A DNA stretch of 64,000 nt, from contig OX419758.1 of NCBI GenBank assembly GCA_948567375.1, positions 8,375,001 through 8,439,000 on the forward strand. Reading direction: 5' to 3'. The DNA comes from Lunularia cruciata. Lineage: Eukaryota > Streptophyta > Marchantiopsida > Lunulariales > Lunulariaceae. How positions within the stretch are numbered: the stretch's first letter is position 1; every line of letters begins with the position of its first letter. This document shows positions 1 through 10,721 of the stretch, piece by piece. A program made the position numbers and the translations under genes. The notes under the pieces were generated by a model. It was not told the origin of the DNA. It made no database searches and was given only the letters and a program-made list of their open reading frames with translations.

Positions 1-427
1 ATTGTGATTCAAGTGAAAGAATGAATTGATTATATCAAAGAAGTGAGAGTAGGAACAATTGAGTGTGTGACCAAGGGTGTTGAAGGCCAGAATTGGAGAG
101 GGTTGGAATTATGATTCAAGTGGAAGAATCAATAGATTCTATCAAAAAAGTGAGAGTTAGGGGGAAATTGGGTGAAGGAATTGAGGGTGTTGGTGGTATC
201 TCCAGGCTTGACTTATCATTGGTATATTTTATCATGGTCTTAGATTTCTCAAAGAGTGATCATGTGTGGAAGCCTTGTGTGAATTGATGAAATTTTGGCA
301 ATGGGGCAAACGGTGTGCAAAGCACTTGCCAAATTTATGAGAATTGAATCAATCTAAGATAGTTGATGTTTGATTTGAGCCAAAGAAGTGAAATCAAGTT
401 TGATTTGGTGCAGATTGTGTACAAGAA

Positions 428-482
428 GGTTTGAACCCAAGATCTTTGGTTCTATACTAGTGCCCCAACCAACTGGTCCACA
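428..482 (-). other. tRNA-like (A-box/B-box) segment, antisense to element
   Basis: Read on the minus strand this segment carries GTGGACCAGTTGGTTGGGGC, like a pol III A box region, and about 25 nt later GGGTTCAAACC, a near-consensus B box. The same segment occurs at 60396-60450 (minus) and 35503-35567 (plus), always antisense to the host family A element. No matching acceptor stem is visible, so it is not a working tRNA gene. It may be a SINE head or part of a degenerate primer-binding region. Confidence 0.5.
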
Positions 483-779
483 GCTATTTGTTGTCCTAGT
501 GATTGGTTGACTGATACCTATAAACATACGGCTTTGGCTAGGAGAGGTAGTTTGATTTCATTCTTGGTAATCTTAATATTTTAGGAGTAGGTAGACACTT
601 CTATTATATCAAATGACAACTGTGGTATAGTTAGTCTGATGTTGATTTATGAGATGAAACGTTTTTTTCAGATTTTTTTATGATTGGAACCCCTCTATTC
701 TTTACTTCTTGATTGTGCATCATGTTTGTGTGAGGTGTCTTGACTTTAGAGCAAGGGAATATTAACAATACCCATGAGT

Positions 780-1480
780 TCAAGCTCTAGTAGCATTGGT
801 GGATCTAGTAGAGGTGAACTAGTTGGAGATGGTAACTATTATGAGCAGGGGTACCACCACAAGAGGTGTTGCAATACCAACTTTAACCCCATGGTGGAGT
901 TCTTCCAATGCTTGAGGTAGAACTATCAAGGAGTGCAAATTGACAAGTTGATGAGCTTGTAGGAGTTCTAGTAGAAGGTTGGAGAGAGTCTACACAAGAC
1001 ATACACTCGCATGAGCCGGTTTATTAATTTCACTCAATGATTTATTGAGGCCTAGGTAGTGCAATATTGGTATAAGATCCTAGACAAGGACTTGAAACAT
1101 ATAGCACATTATGCTACTTTGCTATAGGCTAATTTACCTACTTTGATAGTGATCTTTAGTTTGGTTGAGAACATTGAAATCAACATGGTGGAGGAGAGAA
1201 TGGTGACATATGGATTTGGTAGGGAGATCTCATCCACAACTATTACTTCTTCTAGAGTGTAGTAGAATGTAACATGCCATGCTAGCTTCCGAGGATAGAG
1301 TGGATAGACATCCATATCCTATGAAGCAAATAGACGGCATAGTATAGCTAGACCCTTACTTTCATTTTCAAGTCAAATAAAGCTAGTGAGTGGTGTTGTT
1401 GCTTATTGAACTTGTGGTGAACCTCATCACAAGAGAGAGTGTATTCATGACAATGGACATGATACCTCTGGTGCATTATA
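780..1480 (+). pseudogene. Family A gag relic with zinc knuckle
   Basis: Conceptual translation aligns with the better preserved minus-strand gag at 32262-34935. It shows the Ser-rich linker, the VEFFQCLR segment, a retrotransposon gag core (FTQ..IEA..VVQ) and a CX2CX3HX4C knuckle near 1400-1435 whose first Cys-Trp has become a stop region. In-frame stops at 918-920, 969-974 and 1053-1055 are TAG at Gln or Trp positions. Two of these sites are also broken in the other family A copies. It cannot make a full Gag. Confidence 0.7.
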
Positions 1481-1640
1481 ACCAACATAGAGATAGTGTG
1501 ACCATTGCCATACATTTGGTCACACTAGTGATCAATGTTTTGACTTTCATGCGGAGTTACAGAGTAGTAGGGTTGCTACGGCAAGTGTTAAAACTAATTC
1601 TACAACCATTATTTTTGCTAACTATTATAGATCTCGGGTA

Positions 1641-1764
1641 CTTGCGAGTACCGGGTCCAATGAATTGTAAAAGCCGTGATCTTCAGACTTCTTTTATCCT
1701 AGTAAATTGGATTCTTAAAGTTTCCTTGCAAGGGAATTATGGAGTAATAGTTAAATTATGGAAT

Positions 1765-1767
<3 letters not shown>
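1641..1767. other. Unassigned spacer after family A copy
   Basis: Unique-looking sequence between the family A break point and the AT microsatellite. No coding or repeat signal was recognised. Confidence 0.4.

Positions 1768-1811
<44 letters not shown>
1768..1811. repeat. (AT)n microsatellite
   Basis: About 22 uninterrupted AT dinucleotides. It makes an artificial Ile-Tyr run in an overlapping frame that is not a gene. Confidence 0.98.
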
Positions 1812-1815
<4 letters not shown>

Positions 1816-4800
1816 CAATAATCCAACTTCACTTTTTAGCTCATTCAATTCATCCTTATGGTATTATATATGGTGCAAATAAACCTATCAAATCACTCGT
1901 GCTATGTTATGAGCTTGGCTACAAAGTTTGAACATAATGTAGAAAGAATCCTAAAATAATATCCCAACATGCAACCACAACCAATTTTACACGCAATCAG
2001 CCTATCTGATTGGCTATAAATATTAGAAGAGGAGAGGAGGATGACCAGATTGACTAGAAATGTTAGAAGAGGAGAGATAGATGAACGGCAAAAATGTGCG
2101 ATAAGTTAACAAGTGCTCTATATATATATATAAAACAGAGTAAGAGTCGATGCATAATAATTACTCAATTTTCAAATATTTTGCTTGACTGGCGCGATGC
2201 AATCCTTTCTTTCACTTGACTATGGTTGTTACCATAAAGTCGGTGCATCTATAATATAAAGCATGCTTAATGCCTTACACGCTAAAGTAAAATCTATCAA
2301 TGAAATGCAACGCAGTATTTAAGTCCATAGGATTCAGGAGAGTTATCGACGGATCTATTTACGTGGTGTCTGCCCTGGGATTCAATATGGCCCACAGCTC
2401 TCAACTAATGATATCATTTATGGTTTGTTGATATCATTGTAATATTTGTTAATTAGCTCAATCTAATAATTTCCTTACTAAACTTTTGAGGATTTTAAGA
2501 TATGTAATTTTGGTCAATCTTTTATTTCACTGGATTTTCAGTATCTCATAATATACTCAAATTTTATCAGTTTATTCAAAATTTATTCTTTTGACGAATC
2601 TTTTTTGTAAAGAATATTATATAAGTAAAAATTTTAAGATAAAGAAAAAATTTAGTTCATAAATATCTTATTACGAATGCATTAGATGCAGGAAGAGAAT
2701 TTCAACTTGGAGAAAAGTTTCACTCAATGAAAATATTGTTTTTACATTAGAAAATGACGTAATAGAAGTCATGATACATCATTTCTAAAGATGGATTACG
2801 TTAAAAATTTTAAGAGAGGTTCACTAGAAGAACTCACAATAATTCGTTGAGGAATGCATTAGAATGCGAGAAGAGAGTTTCAACTTGGAAAAGGTTCACT
2901 TATAGAAGATATAATATTCTCACTATGAATCTTTGGCTAGAAAATGACGTAAAAGAAGTCCTTATACAAGGACTTTCAGCTTCAGCTTGAAATGGAGTTT
3001 CCCCTTTTAGGAGATAATCAACCATTTGCAAATATGTATGACAACAATTTTGACTGTGAAATTACGTAACTTAAAACCAGTCACTCAAATAAGAATACTC
3101 TTCCATAAGTATCTTCACAGCTTTTTCAGTAATTTAATCAAATTTATTCTGTTGAATTATTCTCCAACACGAATTAGAGAGAGAGTCTACAATAGAGCAT
3201 ATTTTGACAGGATTGAATCATACATTGAATTCCTCAATTTATTGTATATAATGGACTGTATTTAGTTGATAAATTCATGATTAATGTTACTTCCTCATCA
3301 ACTTAGACGTCCGCGAGAACCGGGATTCCTCGGGTACGTCTGGGGAAATCCGGCTAGTATAGCTCACGATCACAAAGTGCAGAGATAGACTTACCGGTAC
3401 CCCAAACTTGGCGCCAAGATTGAACTGCACTCAATGTGGCAGGAAGACTTAAGTGTATCCCTGCACTCCCCGTGTCGCTCACTACTAATAGCTGGCAATC
3501 GCGGCTCCTTGTTGGCAAGCAGTGTTCTTGTCAAGTTATTACAACTACGCAGGACATACGAAATGGAATTGTTAATAGACATCGAACGAAAGATAAAAGT
3601 GAGAATTTTCGAAAGATGCTCTCTTTTAAAGTTATTCCACTTGAAACTTCGAACCAGTTTCTATTTAAACATTGTGATTAGAATTCATAGTTCACCAGAC
3701 CTTCCGTCCCAAGCCCAAGCCAGACATCGATGGTCTATATTTCTGAAGCAAACCTTGCGCTCACTAAAGTTACACATTTCCCAAGTGAACTTCCAAATCG
3801 ATCAATGAAGATTTGGTGACAGTCTGTTGAAAAATTCCCTACTACAAAAGTTCCAATTCGTTTCTCAGTTAACGAGATTAACAACGGTTAATGGCCATGT
3901 TCCATGTGAATTTGGATATTTGAAGTATAGTAGAGAATATCACAACATGGATTGGTGTAATTGTTAGTGAAACTTGGTGCCAAGTAGGAGTTTCGTGCCA
4001 CAAAAGATACCGTTAATTCTTTGTGCCAACTTGGGGTACCGCTACGTCCAGATGTTAACGTTGGTATATTATAAAATCCAATTTGAGCAGCGATAGACTG
4101 AAGATAGGAAACAAAAAAACTATAGTCGTCCTTTGATGTGACAATGGATTTCACAAGCATTATAATTTGAAGCATCAAAACATTGGTTGCCAGCATCAGC
4201 TCACTCCACGCCAGGTATGACTCCTGGATTCCACATGGGAATACCTGCATTTAACTTCAGGTACATGGTGCCAAATATGGGGTGAATAGTGGTTTAAAAA
4301 ATGCGTTTCGGCCTTCTGTAAAGATCTCGTAAACCGGCGGTATGGGAGGTGCGGCAAACCTTTACGGTTGGGGTGCGAGAGGTACCCAGATTAGGTTGCG
4401 GGGGGTCTTGCTTATTGTAAATCTATACATGGTATGAAAATGGACATTCAAACAGGGGTTTTGGGTGTTCCATAAAAGATCAGCAACTTTTTTATGGGAA
4501 ACTTGGTATATAAGGGTATAAAGTGGGGGTTTTAGATATAGATTTTGCGAGCCCCGTAGAAATCCATAAACTTTTTATGGATTCTTAAACGTAAAATGTT
4601 AAAATTCGTAAATATTTAACTAATATCTAAATCTTGACACGTAAATAGGTCTAGCCTGCAAATCTGGTTCTCTCAAGAGTGGATCAAGAAAAAAAATAAT
4701 TTTGAAATCCATGGAAGAAAACTGAGATTTGGGTGAAGAGGTCAAACATCCACATGCAAAATTGAACAACCACCATTGTATCTCAAATATCCAACTCAAT

Positions 4801-4884
4801 GCAAGAATTTAGATGTTATTCTAGTAATACCAAATATCCAGTCCTGATAAGTCAGATTTCTAATACTAGGAAGTCATAGATCCA
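1812..4884. other. No recognised gene
   Basis: A+T-rich sequence with only short scattered open frames, none with a recognisable domain. A motif is partly duplicated at 2690-2760 and 2840-2950 (wording such as atgcattaga, gagtttcaacttgg and aaaatgacgt), which suggests an old local tandem duplication of about 150-170 bp. Around 3390-3425 and 3965-4035 there are loosely similar, oppositely oriented words containing cttggcgccaag and cttggtgccaag. No function is assigned. Confidence 0.5.
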
Positions 4885-5350
4885 AAAATAAAACAAAAAT
4901 GTGGAAGATTGAGGAGGAAATTTGTGGTTAATTAACAATGAATTTCCAGATATCCATTTGATCGAAATTTTAATAAAGTCAATGACATGAGCTTTTGAAT
5001 AAAATGATTTTCATAACATAAGGTATTAATTATCTACATTAAATAAAATATCATAAAGTTGTTTTATGGAATCTATTCTTCTCAATGTTGAATCTATTCA
5101 TATAAGTCTAGTCTAGTCTAGTCAACACGTATACTAATACTGACTCCTTCCCGAATTTATTTTCTCATGACGTAGAGCTTTGGAATTGAAGTATTCTTTG
5201 AAATTGCTGTAAGACACTGTGTTTTCTTCCCAGAAGATCGATTCACATTTTGATAATTTGTAGAAAAACTAGTAAGTGGCGCAAACGTGCCTGTTGGGTC
5301 TGCTGATGTTCTCTTTCCATCTACCGAGTGCAGCAGCTGCCTGTTAAAGG
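4885..5350 (+). repeat. Family D dispersed repeat, left piece
   Basis: Matches 45450-45900 over most of its length, including the words ttaattaacaat, ataaaatgattttcata, cacgtatactaatact, ttattttctcatgacgtagagctt and aagtggcgcaaac. It carries no recognisable coding domain. Neither terminal inverted repeats nor LTR termini were found by eye. It could be a decayed transposon or duplicated gene-flanking DNA. Confidence 0.6.
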
Positions 5351-5839
5351 TCGATTAGATTCTTCTTAAAGGTCTTCGTAGGTGATTGCTGTGATTTCCC
5401 GTGTTCATAGTAGAGAAAGACGGGTGCTCCATACTGTTCAGTTAAGTTGAGAGCAGAGGGACTACAAAATTGGGTATGAACGTTGAGGGTGTCCCGTTGG
5501 CAGTCCATTATCAGATATCCACATGCAGTATGTTTTGTAATATATATGGCATGTGACCTGTGATATTAAATATTTTAAAGCACATGGTATGAGGTTATTC
5601 TGCAAAATATAATTGGTAGTTCTACATTCTCTTATCCGACTCTCCTCGATTTATTTGTCCAACTCGGAACCCTGCGTTCACCATGACCTGGATGTCACAA
5701 GAACTCTTAGAAACTCAGTCTCAAAGAATTTCAATGAATGAGTATCCGTGAATGGAGAAGAAAGTAGACAGATCTTATCCAGTAAGAAGTTCCATGGCTC
5801 CCTGAGTCCCACAGCAGAACCAGGTACGAGACCGTTTAG
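5351..5839. other. No recognised gene
   Basis: Sequence between two family D pieces. No coding domain or repeat match was recognised. Confidence 0.4.
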
Positions 5840-6205
5840 TCAAGGAGCAAAATGGCAGAAAGAGGTTAACAATCTATCAAACTCATCCTTGGTCTCTGAA
5901 TAGCAAAGCTGTGGTACCATCCATAACACCAGGTTAACTTCTTTGAGGAAAGGAAAAAATGGCAGAGAGAGGTTGCTAGAAGGTGCTCCGAGGAGAGTAG
6001 ATTCCGATTGCTTGCAAGCAAGCGCGCTACACCTTGACTGCACAGGGCAAGAGGAGATCGCTGCTCGGTTATCTGCACCACGCTATACGCTTTAGCTTCT
6101 CAACTGTCACACTCCCGCATGGGTTACAAGTAACCGCTACACAGCCCAGATTTTTTATAGAGAGCAAACGCAGTCTAAGTTTACCCAAAATTCACATGTA
6201 CTTAG
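5840..6205 (-). repeat. Family D-related repeat, inverted piece
   Basis: 5985-6205 closely matches 55322-55530 (shared words include acaccttgactgcaca, gcaagaggagatc, gcatgggttacaagtaa and aaaattcacatgt). Read on the minus strand it also resembles the plus strand of 6860-7120 and 45880-46150 (gtgtagcg, gcgggagtgtga, tcaaggg/tgtagcg, agcaacctctct). It is therefore an inverted relative of the two larger family D copies. Several short overlapping frames here have no recognisable domain. Confidence 0.55.
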
Positions 6206-6799
6206 TTTACAGTGCTTTCCATGATCCTGGAGAACTATTTGCGCTATTTGTTCTTGGTTCGGGACCCAAAAGAGGTGGAAGCAGTTCAAGAATCTACTCT
6301 TATCAACTCCTGTCATGATCTTCCACATAAAAAGAACCCTGCACAAGAGTTCTTTTCCAAATTTTGTCTTTTTTTTTCTGCTTCTGAATACGAGTTCGCC
6401 TCAAAATTTTGCTCATGTTTACTTATTCATGCTTCGTATTAATATTTCCATCTCAAAGTCTGTTCACCAAGAAACTATACAACTCAGTCCTTTAGTGTGC
6501 TACATCTCCAAATCCTTTTCAAGCATCGAATTAGCCGGTTGGCTGGAGATCCCGTGGGAAAAACTTGTCGTACTCCCAAAACTGTTGCTATTCTGGAGCA
6601 GCTTAATTACTGATTATCCACTCGTCATTGTCCACTCTAGCCCATACGTACCCTGTGGTTTAACTATGGAATTTGTTCCAACATGACATTTGTTTTTCAT
6701 GATGTTGATCTCCGGAATTGGAAGCATTGTTTCATGGTCAAGCAAATAAGAAATAGTGGTTTCTTTTTAGAAGATCAATCCATGTTGTGAAAACTTACG
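6206..6799. other. No recognised gene
   Basis: Short frames of 76-123 codons occur on the plus strand, but none shows a domain, a credible codon pattern or a counterpart elsewhere in the window. I regard them as chance. Confidence 0.4.
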
Positions 6800-7600
6800 C
6801 CGAAACCTATAGGTGCAGAAAGCTCAAGTCTACTGATGTTGCTTTTCCACTTTCACTTCCATCTGAGCAGTGTAGCGGCGGCCTGTAATTCAGCCGGGAG
6901 TTTGAGATTGTGGAGCTGAAGCTGTCCAAAAAGACCGTTAAGAGCATGCAGAGTCTTCAAAACGGTTTAACTCGCGGAAGTGAGATGGGACCATGAAGAT
7001 AGTGTGGAGGGCATAGCGTGAGGCAGGTGGGTTTAGTAGCGGTCACCTCCCGCTCAAGGGATAGCGTGCTTGAATGCAATAAGGCAATAAGCCTCTAGGA
7101 GCAGCTCTTACAAACCTATCTATTCCTTTGTTCTTCGTTGTATATTTGTCATGCAGATTGACGGAAGCTAGTCCACCTAAATGGTCTCCTTACTTTTTGA
7201 CATGTAAGCTGGGGATGGAACTAAGGCCCAGAGATCCTAGAGTTGCTGCAAGATCTCAGTAGAATGGGACGCAAAATCTAGACTATCTTGCAATCTCTTA
7301 CTGTTGTAGCGTGCGCTATGAACCTACTCTTTCAGATCTCTAGATCTGAATCCTGCCTTGAGACTGCAGAGAAATCACACGTATGAAATTCTTCTTTTTT
7401 AGTTCATCATAAAGATATGGTCGACTTTATTCAGAGCTGTACATCCAAGGGTACTCGCAGAGCTGACAGTGTCGAATTCCCCTTTGCTTCGGCTGAAGAT
7501 GTTGGAGAAATCTGATTTGATATCTCCCATTGTCATGGTTCAGGTCTACAGTCTCGTCAAATCTGAATTCCGGATAGAAGTACCGGCGATGGGTCCAAGT
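6800..7600 (+). repeat. Family D dispersed repeat, right piece, with MTPSL-end-like sequence
   Basis: Matches 45830-46630 in order: an agcagtgtagcgg block, gtgtggagggcatagcgtgaggc, tcaagggatag, ggagcagctctta, ttgacggaagct and a gagctgaca block. At its right end, 7567-7595 read on the minus strand resembles the last codons of the neighbouring terpene synthase (IAGTS followed by Ile instead of Met). It may be the flank of an older duplicated MTPSL copy. Confidence 0.55.
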
Positions 7601-7854
7601 AGTATGATAACGAGCATAAGTGGTGATCGTACATCACGTTTTATTTGACGTCTATAAAACGCTCTTGAAAATTGACAGTTCAGCATGGGTACAAATTTGC
7701 AGATTAAATAATATTGGTGTATGAGCATATTCCTTTAACTCATCCACCGCAGTTAAGTCCTTAACCAACGTTTTGTAGACAGACCGAGTGAGTTTGTTAA
7801 CACTCCTGTCTTACCCCCTATGTACTATGAAAGCACCAGAATTAAGCGTACACT
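7601..7854. other. Presumed 3' flank of the terpene synthase gene
   Basis: About 250 bp downstream (minus strand) of the MTPSL stop codon. No canonical AATAAA was seen. Diffuse A/T-rich elements near 7700-7714 could serve as a plant polyadenylation region. Confidence 0.35.
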
Positions 7855-9620
7855 CTACATAGAAGTTCCAGCGATGTTGTACCGAGGAGAAAGGAGGTGC
7901 CACTGATGTGTTCCAGATATCCAGTCTCTGCAAGTGCTCATGTAACGGTCGATTGCGGGGTGATATTCAGGAGAAGCCACAGCCTTAAGTGACTTATAAC
8001 CAAGCTCCATTTCGGCGATCCTGTTCTGCAGAAGTTGGAGGGCTATGACGCCTGCTTCTGTGTATGAAGAACAGTCCCGTTCTTCGCACAACACGTTCAC
8101 TAAGTTATGAAAATCCCCTGCAAGTAAGACTTCCTGTACAAAGTCCGCATAAACCCATATATGAGTAGACTCATTCTCCTTTAAGTTGTTCACTACATCC
8201 CAGTCTACCAGGCCATGCATTGTCATCAGAAAATGATGGTCACTCGAATTTCAACCGAACATAACCATCGCCTGTATGAGTTATATTACCTTGGAAAATG
8301 ACAAAATGTCATTATGCCACGCAATAATGTCGGAGATTGCCAACAAGAGGCTCTGCATCTCTGGGCCGTGGAACAAACTGTTTGGAATGTGAGAGATTGG
8401 CGGCTCGCTTCTTGCTATGAGCATATCTGAACATATCTGTAGATGAGGAGACACAACTGACGTAAATAGCGCTTGCTTAAAACCCTGTAGATTTTACTTT
8501 ATCTGAGCACTTTGTCATCTAAATGTATGAAATAAGATCTAATATTCACATCCAAAGATTAAGCAGACTATGTAAACTAGACTGAGGAGAGTTACTTAGA
8601 CTTACAACGTATGGCAAGACACCACCTGACAGCCTACGGAGGACGATATAGTTAGCCGTAGACGTGATTTTGGTTCCTGCCTTGCGATTATTTGCCTCCA
8701 AAATACATCCCATGTAGTAATCTTGGATGACGAATGCTTCCCGTTGGACGAATTCAGCAGGCACGGCCTCGGTATATTCAAGCCACAGCTCACGGAATGC
8801 TGATGCTAGTGGCACCATCTTGATCTCCATAACTGGAACACGCAAAGTTTCAACTATTGAAGTATGTTATCATGAGTTCGTAACTAACGAATGAAAAGAA
8901 CTGCATGTACGGGCCGCGTAACAAAGAACAATATCTCAATCTGATTGCAACTGATAAGCTGCATCAAACATGATATTGTATGGATTCAAGAAAAAACTAT
9001 CGGAATCGGAGACATGAAGAATTTAACTTACGTGATTTGGTCTGGTTTTTAGCTTGGTCGAGGTCTTCAAGAAAGCCTTTCACTAGATTTCTTGATTCTT
9101 CAGTTGTCAGGCACTCATAAAGTGGCCTCAGATGTTCTAGAAGACGTTCATCTTCGGGGTTGTTCCACAAGAGTACCAATGTAACGCCCAGAATTGTTGC
9201 ACAAGATTTATCTGGACTGTCTTTGTATTCACTCTCGTCCATCTTCGTGTCGAAGGCAAATATATAACCCATGAATCTGCATAACCATTGAAATTCTGTG
9301 GCATTTGTGCCCACAAAAATGTAACTTACAAGCTCAGGGCTGTTGGCTCTCACGAAACCGTTCCACATATCTGGACCAAGCTGAGAATCGACGCCATGGG
9401 AAACCAAAAATTTGTGAGCTTCATCTGTGTACAGTGCACTTAAGGGGTGACGCGCATGCTTTGTATAAACATGCTGGAAATCAGGAAGTTTGTACACCCT
9501 TTCAAACTTTCGGTTATTCACGGCATCGCCTTGAGAGCATTTGTCTCCAATTTCGTGACCGTTCTCGCAGGCAACCAAATACGAGCTATTGTTGGACATG
9601 CGTTCTAACCCAGTGGCCAT
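7855..9620 (-). CDS. Microbial-type terpene synthase-like protein (MTPSL), 4 exons
   Basis: Class I terpene synthase, predicted to ionise an isoprenyl diphosphate and cyclise it to a mono- or sesquiterpene. Exons (minus): 9620-9032, 8832-8606, 8436-8290, 8133-7855. The introns are 199, 169 and 156 bp, all GT-AG (donors GTAAGT, GTAAGT, GTAATA), in phases 1, 0 and 0. They join to 413 codons plus stop with no internal stop, a normal MTPSL length. Motifs: Asp-rich DTKMD at residues 124-128 (DDxxD with the second Asp replaced by Thr), Arg262/263 in LRRLSGG (likely diphosphate sensor), the NSE triad NDILSFSKE at 314-322 with Asn314, Ser318 and Glu322, and a terminal RY near the C end. The NSE Lys-Glu pair is formed exactly across the third splice junction, which supports that junction. 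The N-terminus shows no obvious transit peptide. Start: first in-frame ATG after a TATA box about 100 bp upstream. MTPSLs occur in non-seed plants and are thought to derive from microbes. The product is unknown. Confidence 0.88.
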
Positions 9621-9716
9621 GACAAGATGCTTGTTGGTTGTACCAGGTTATATCTAAGGGAAAAGCACTGAAGCGTCAAATTAGCCTGGACTGACCACCA
9701 AAGATATCACCGTTGC

Positions 9717-9724
9717 CTTTATAG
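9717..9724 (-). promoter_or_regulatory. TATA box of the MTPSL gene
   Basis: CTATAAAG on the minus strand, about 100 bp before the ATG. Transcription would start near 9690 and give a 5' leader of roughly 70 nt. It is the only good TATA element close upstream. Confidence 0.6.
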
Positions 9725-9844
9725 TCAGTGTCAGCTTCTTCCGTTGTCCAGTGCTCGTAGCGTCAAATCTCTCCAGAAATTAGTTTATAATCGACAGAAA
9801 GTGATTCTATTGTTATCCATGAAGACTGATTGTCAGCGAGTTAT

Positions 9845-9948
9845 AAACATTATTAGGGATTTGTTAGCCAGTAGGGTAGTTAGCACTCCGTATATAAAAC
9901 ATTATTAGGGATGTGTTAGCCAGTAGGGTAGTTAGCACTCCGTAGGTT
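9845..9948. repeat. 52-bp tandem duplication upstream of MTPSL
   Basis: Two head-to-tail copies starting at 9845 and 9897. They share aaacattattagggat and gttagccagtagggtagtta with one substitution visible in the core. It lies about 120-230 bp upstream of the proposed TATA box, in distal promoter position. No known plant element was recognised. Confidence 0.9.
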
Positions 9949-10679
9949 CCTAAAAAACAAAAAGTCAAGCAAGTCGCAGAAAGCAAGTGTCTTGCTGATT
10001 GGCATTGCCCGAGACTAATCACACGTGTGGACAATAATTGGAACATTATTTATTGTTACTGAACCCAAACATTACCTGGCTATTAAGTCAAACGGTTAAT
10101 ATTGTATAAAGAAATATTATAAAAAAAATATTAATCAGCGGAAATCAATTGAAACTTCTATACAACAACTTACTACTTATCATTTCATGCTTCTCTCACT
10201 AATAAAAGACCGAAAATATGTATTGAATAGTTATCGACAAGAATAACGTTCTTCACTTGCAGCACCATAGCACGACGTCCATATGGTTACACTTGCTAAA
10301 TTGAATTCCCCTCTTTAAACGCGTCGCAAACTCTAAGAAACTATCGGCAATACATATTATATTCTTACAATAATAAGAGTAAACCTCTTAAATTAAACTG
10401 GAGTATTTTAGCGAGATCTCTATATGCTTTTATACGGTAAATTCAGTTCTCTTCTCAAAACTGTTCTTAACTCTACACGACAAATTGCACATTGCCTTAC
10501 CCCACTCTCACTGATAACAAAAATCGATAATGTATATCTTTAAGAGCCACCCTTCGTTTAATGCTGTCCGTCCGCTATCTTGACTATTTTTTGGGTAGGT
10601 ATCGAGGGACATGAGGACCACCATCATTATATACAGATTATATAGGGTATTATACAGATACTATAGGGCAAGAACTCCA
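9949..10679. other. No recognised gene
   Basis: A+T-rich spacer between the MTPSL upstream region and the first family B copy. No domain or long repeat was recognised. Confidence 0.5.
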
Positions 10680-10721
10680 TTTTACCTCTTGTGTTTTTAT
10701 TTTTGGAAGATTTGATTTGAT

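Larger units (their letters stand above)
1..1640 (+). mobile_element. Family A Ty3/gypsy remnant, left-truncated
   Basis: LTR tail (about 1-430), leader (430-780) and decayed gag (780-1640) of a Ty3/gypsy element. The same order recurs at 59960-62280, and the leader plus gag recurs at 36727-38230. Relative to the 60 kb copy, this one lacks about 650 bp near 770, which removes the gag start. Both this copy and the 60 kb copy leave shared sequence at the same word (atagatctc, near 1635 and 62279). The left end is cut by the window edge. No pol follows. Confidence 0.75.

Noticed and set aside
1390-1821. 143-codon plus-strand frame ending in an Ile-Tyr run
   Set aside because: Wrong frame over the family A zinc knuckle followed by an AT microsatellite; no domain.
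3405-3425. Primer-binding site in cttggcgccaag
   Set aside because: No LTR end precedes it and no retroelement domain follows; it is a short palindrome.
4885-7600. Family D as a classical DNA transposon
   Set aside because: No terminal inverted repeats, target duplication or transposase seen by eye; left unclassified.
7855-8226. Exon 4 starting at the ATG at 8226
   Set aside because: The residues before 8133 do not fit the fold; acceptor tttgtacag at 8134 gives the conserved Lys-Glu of the NSE motif.
8997-9620. Single-exon 207-residue protein
   Set aside because: Its last codons run through a GTAAGT donor; the terpene synthase fold continues in the next three exons.
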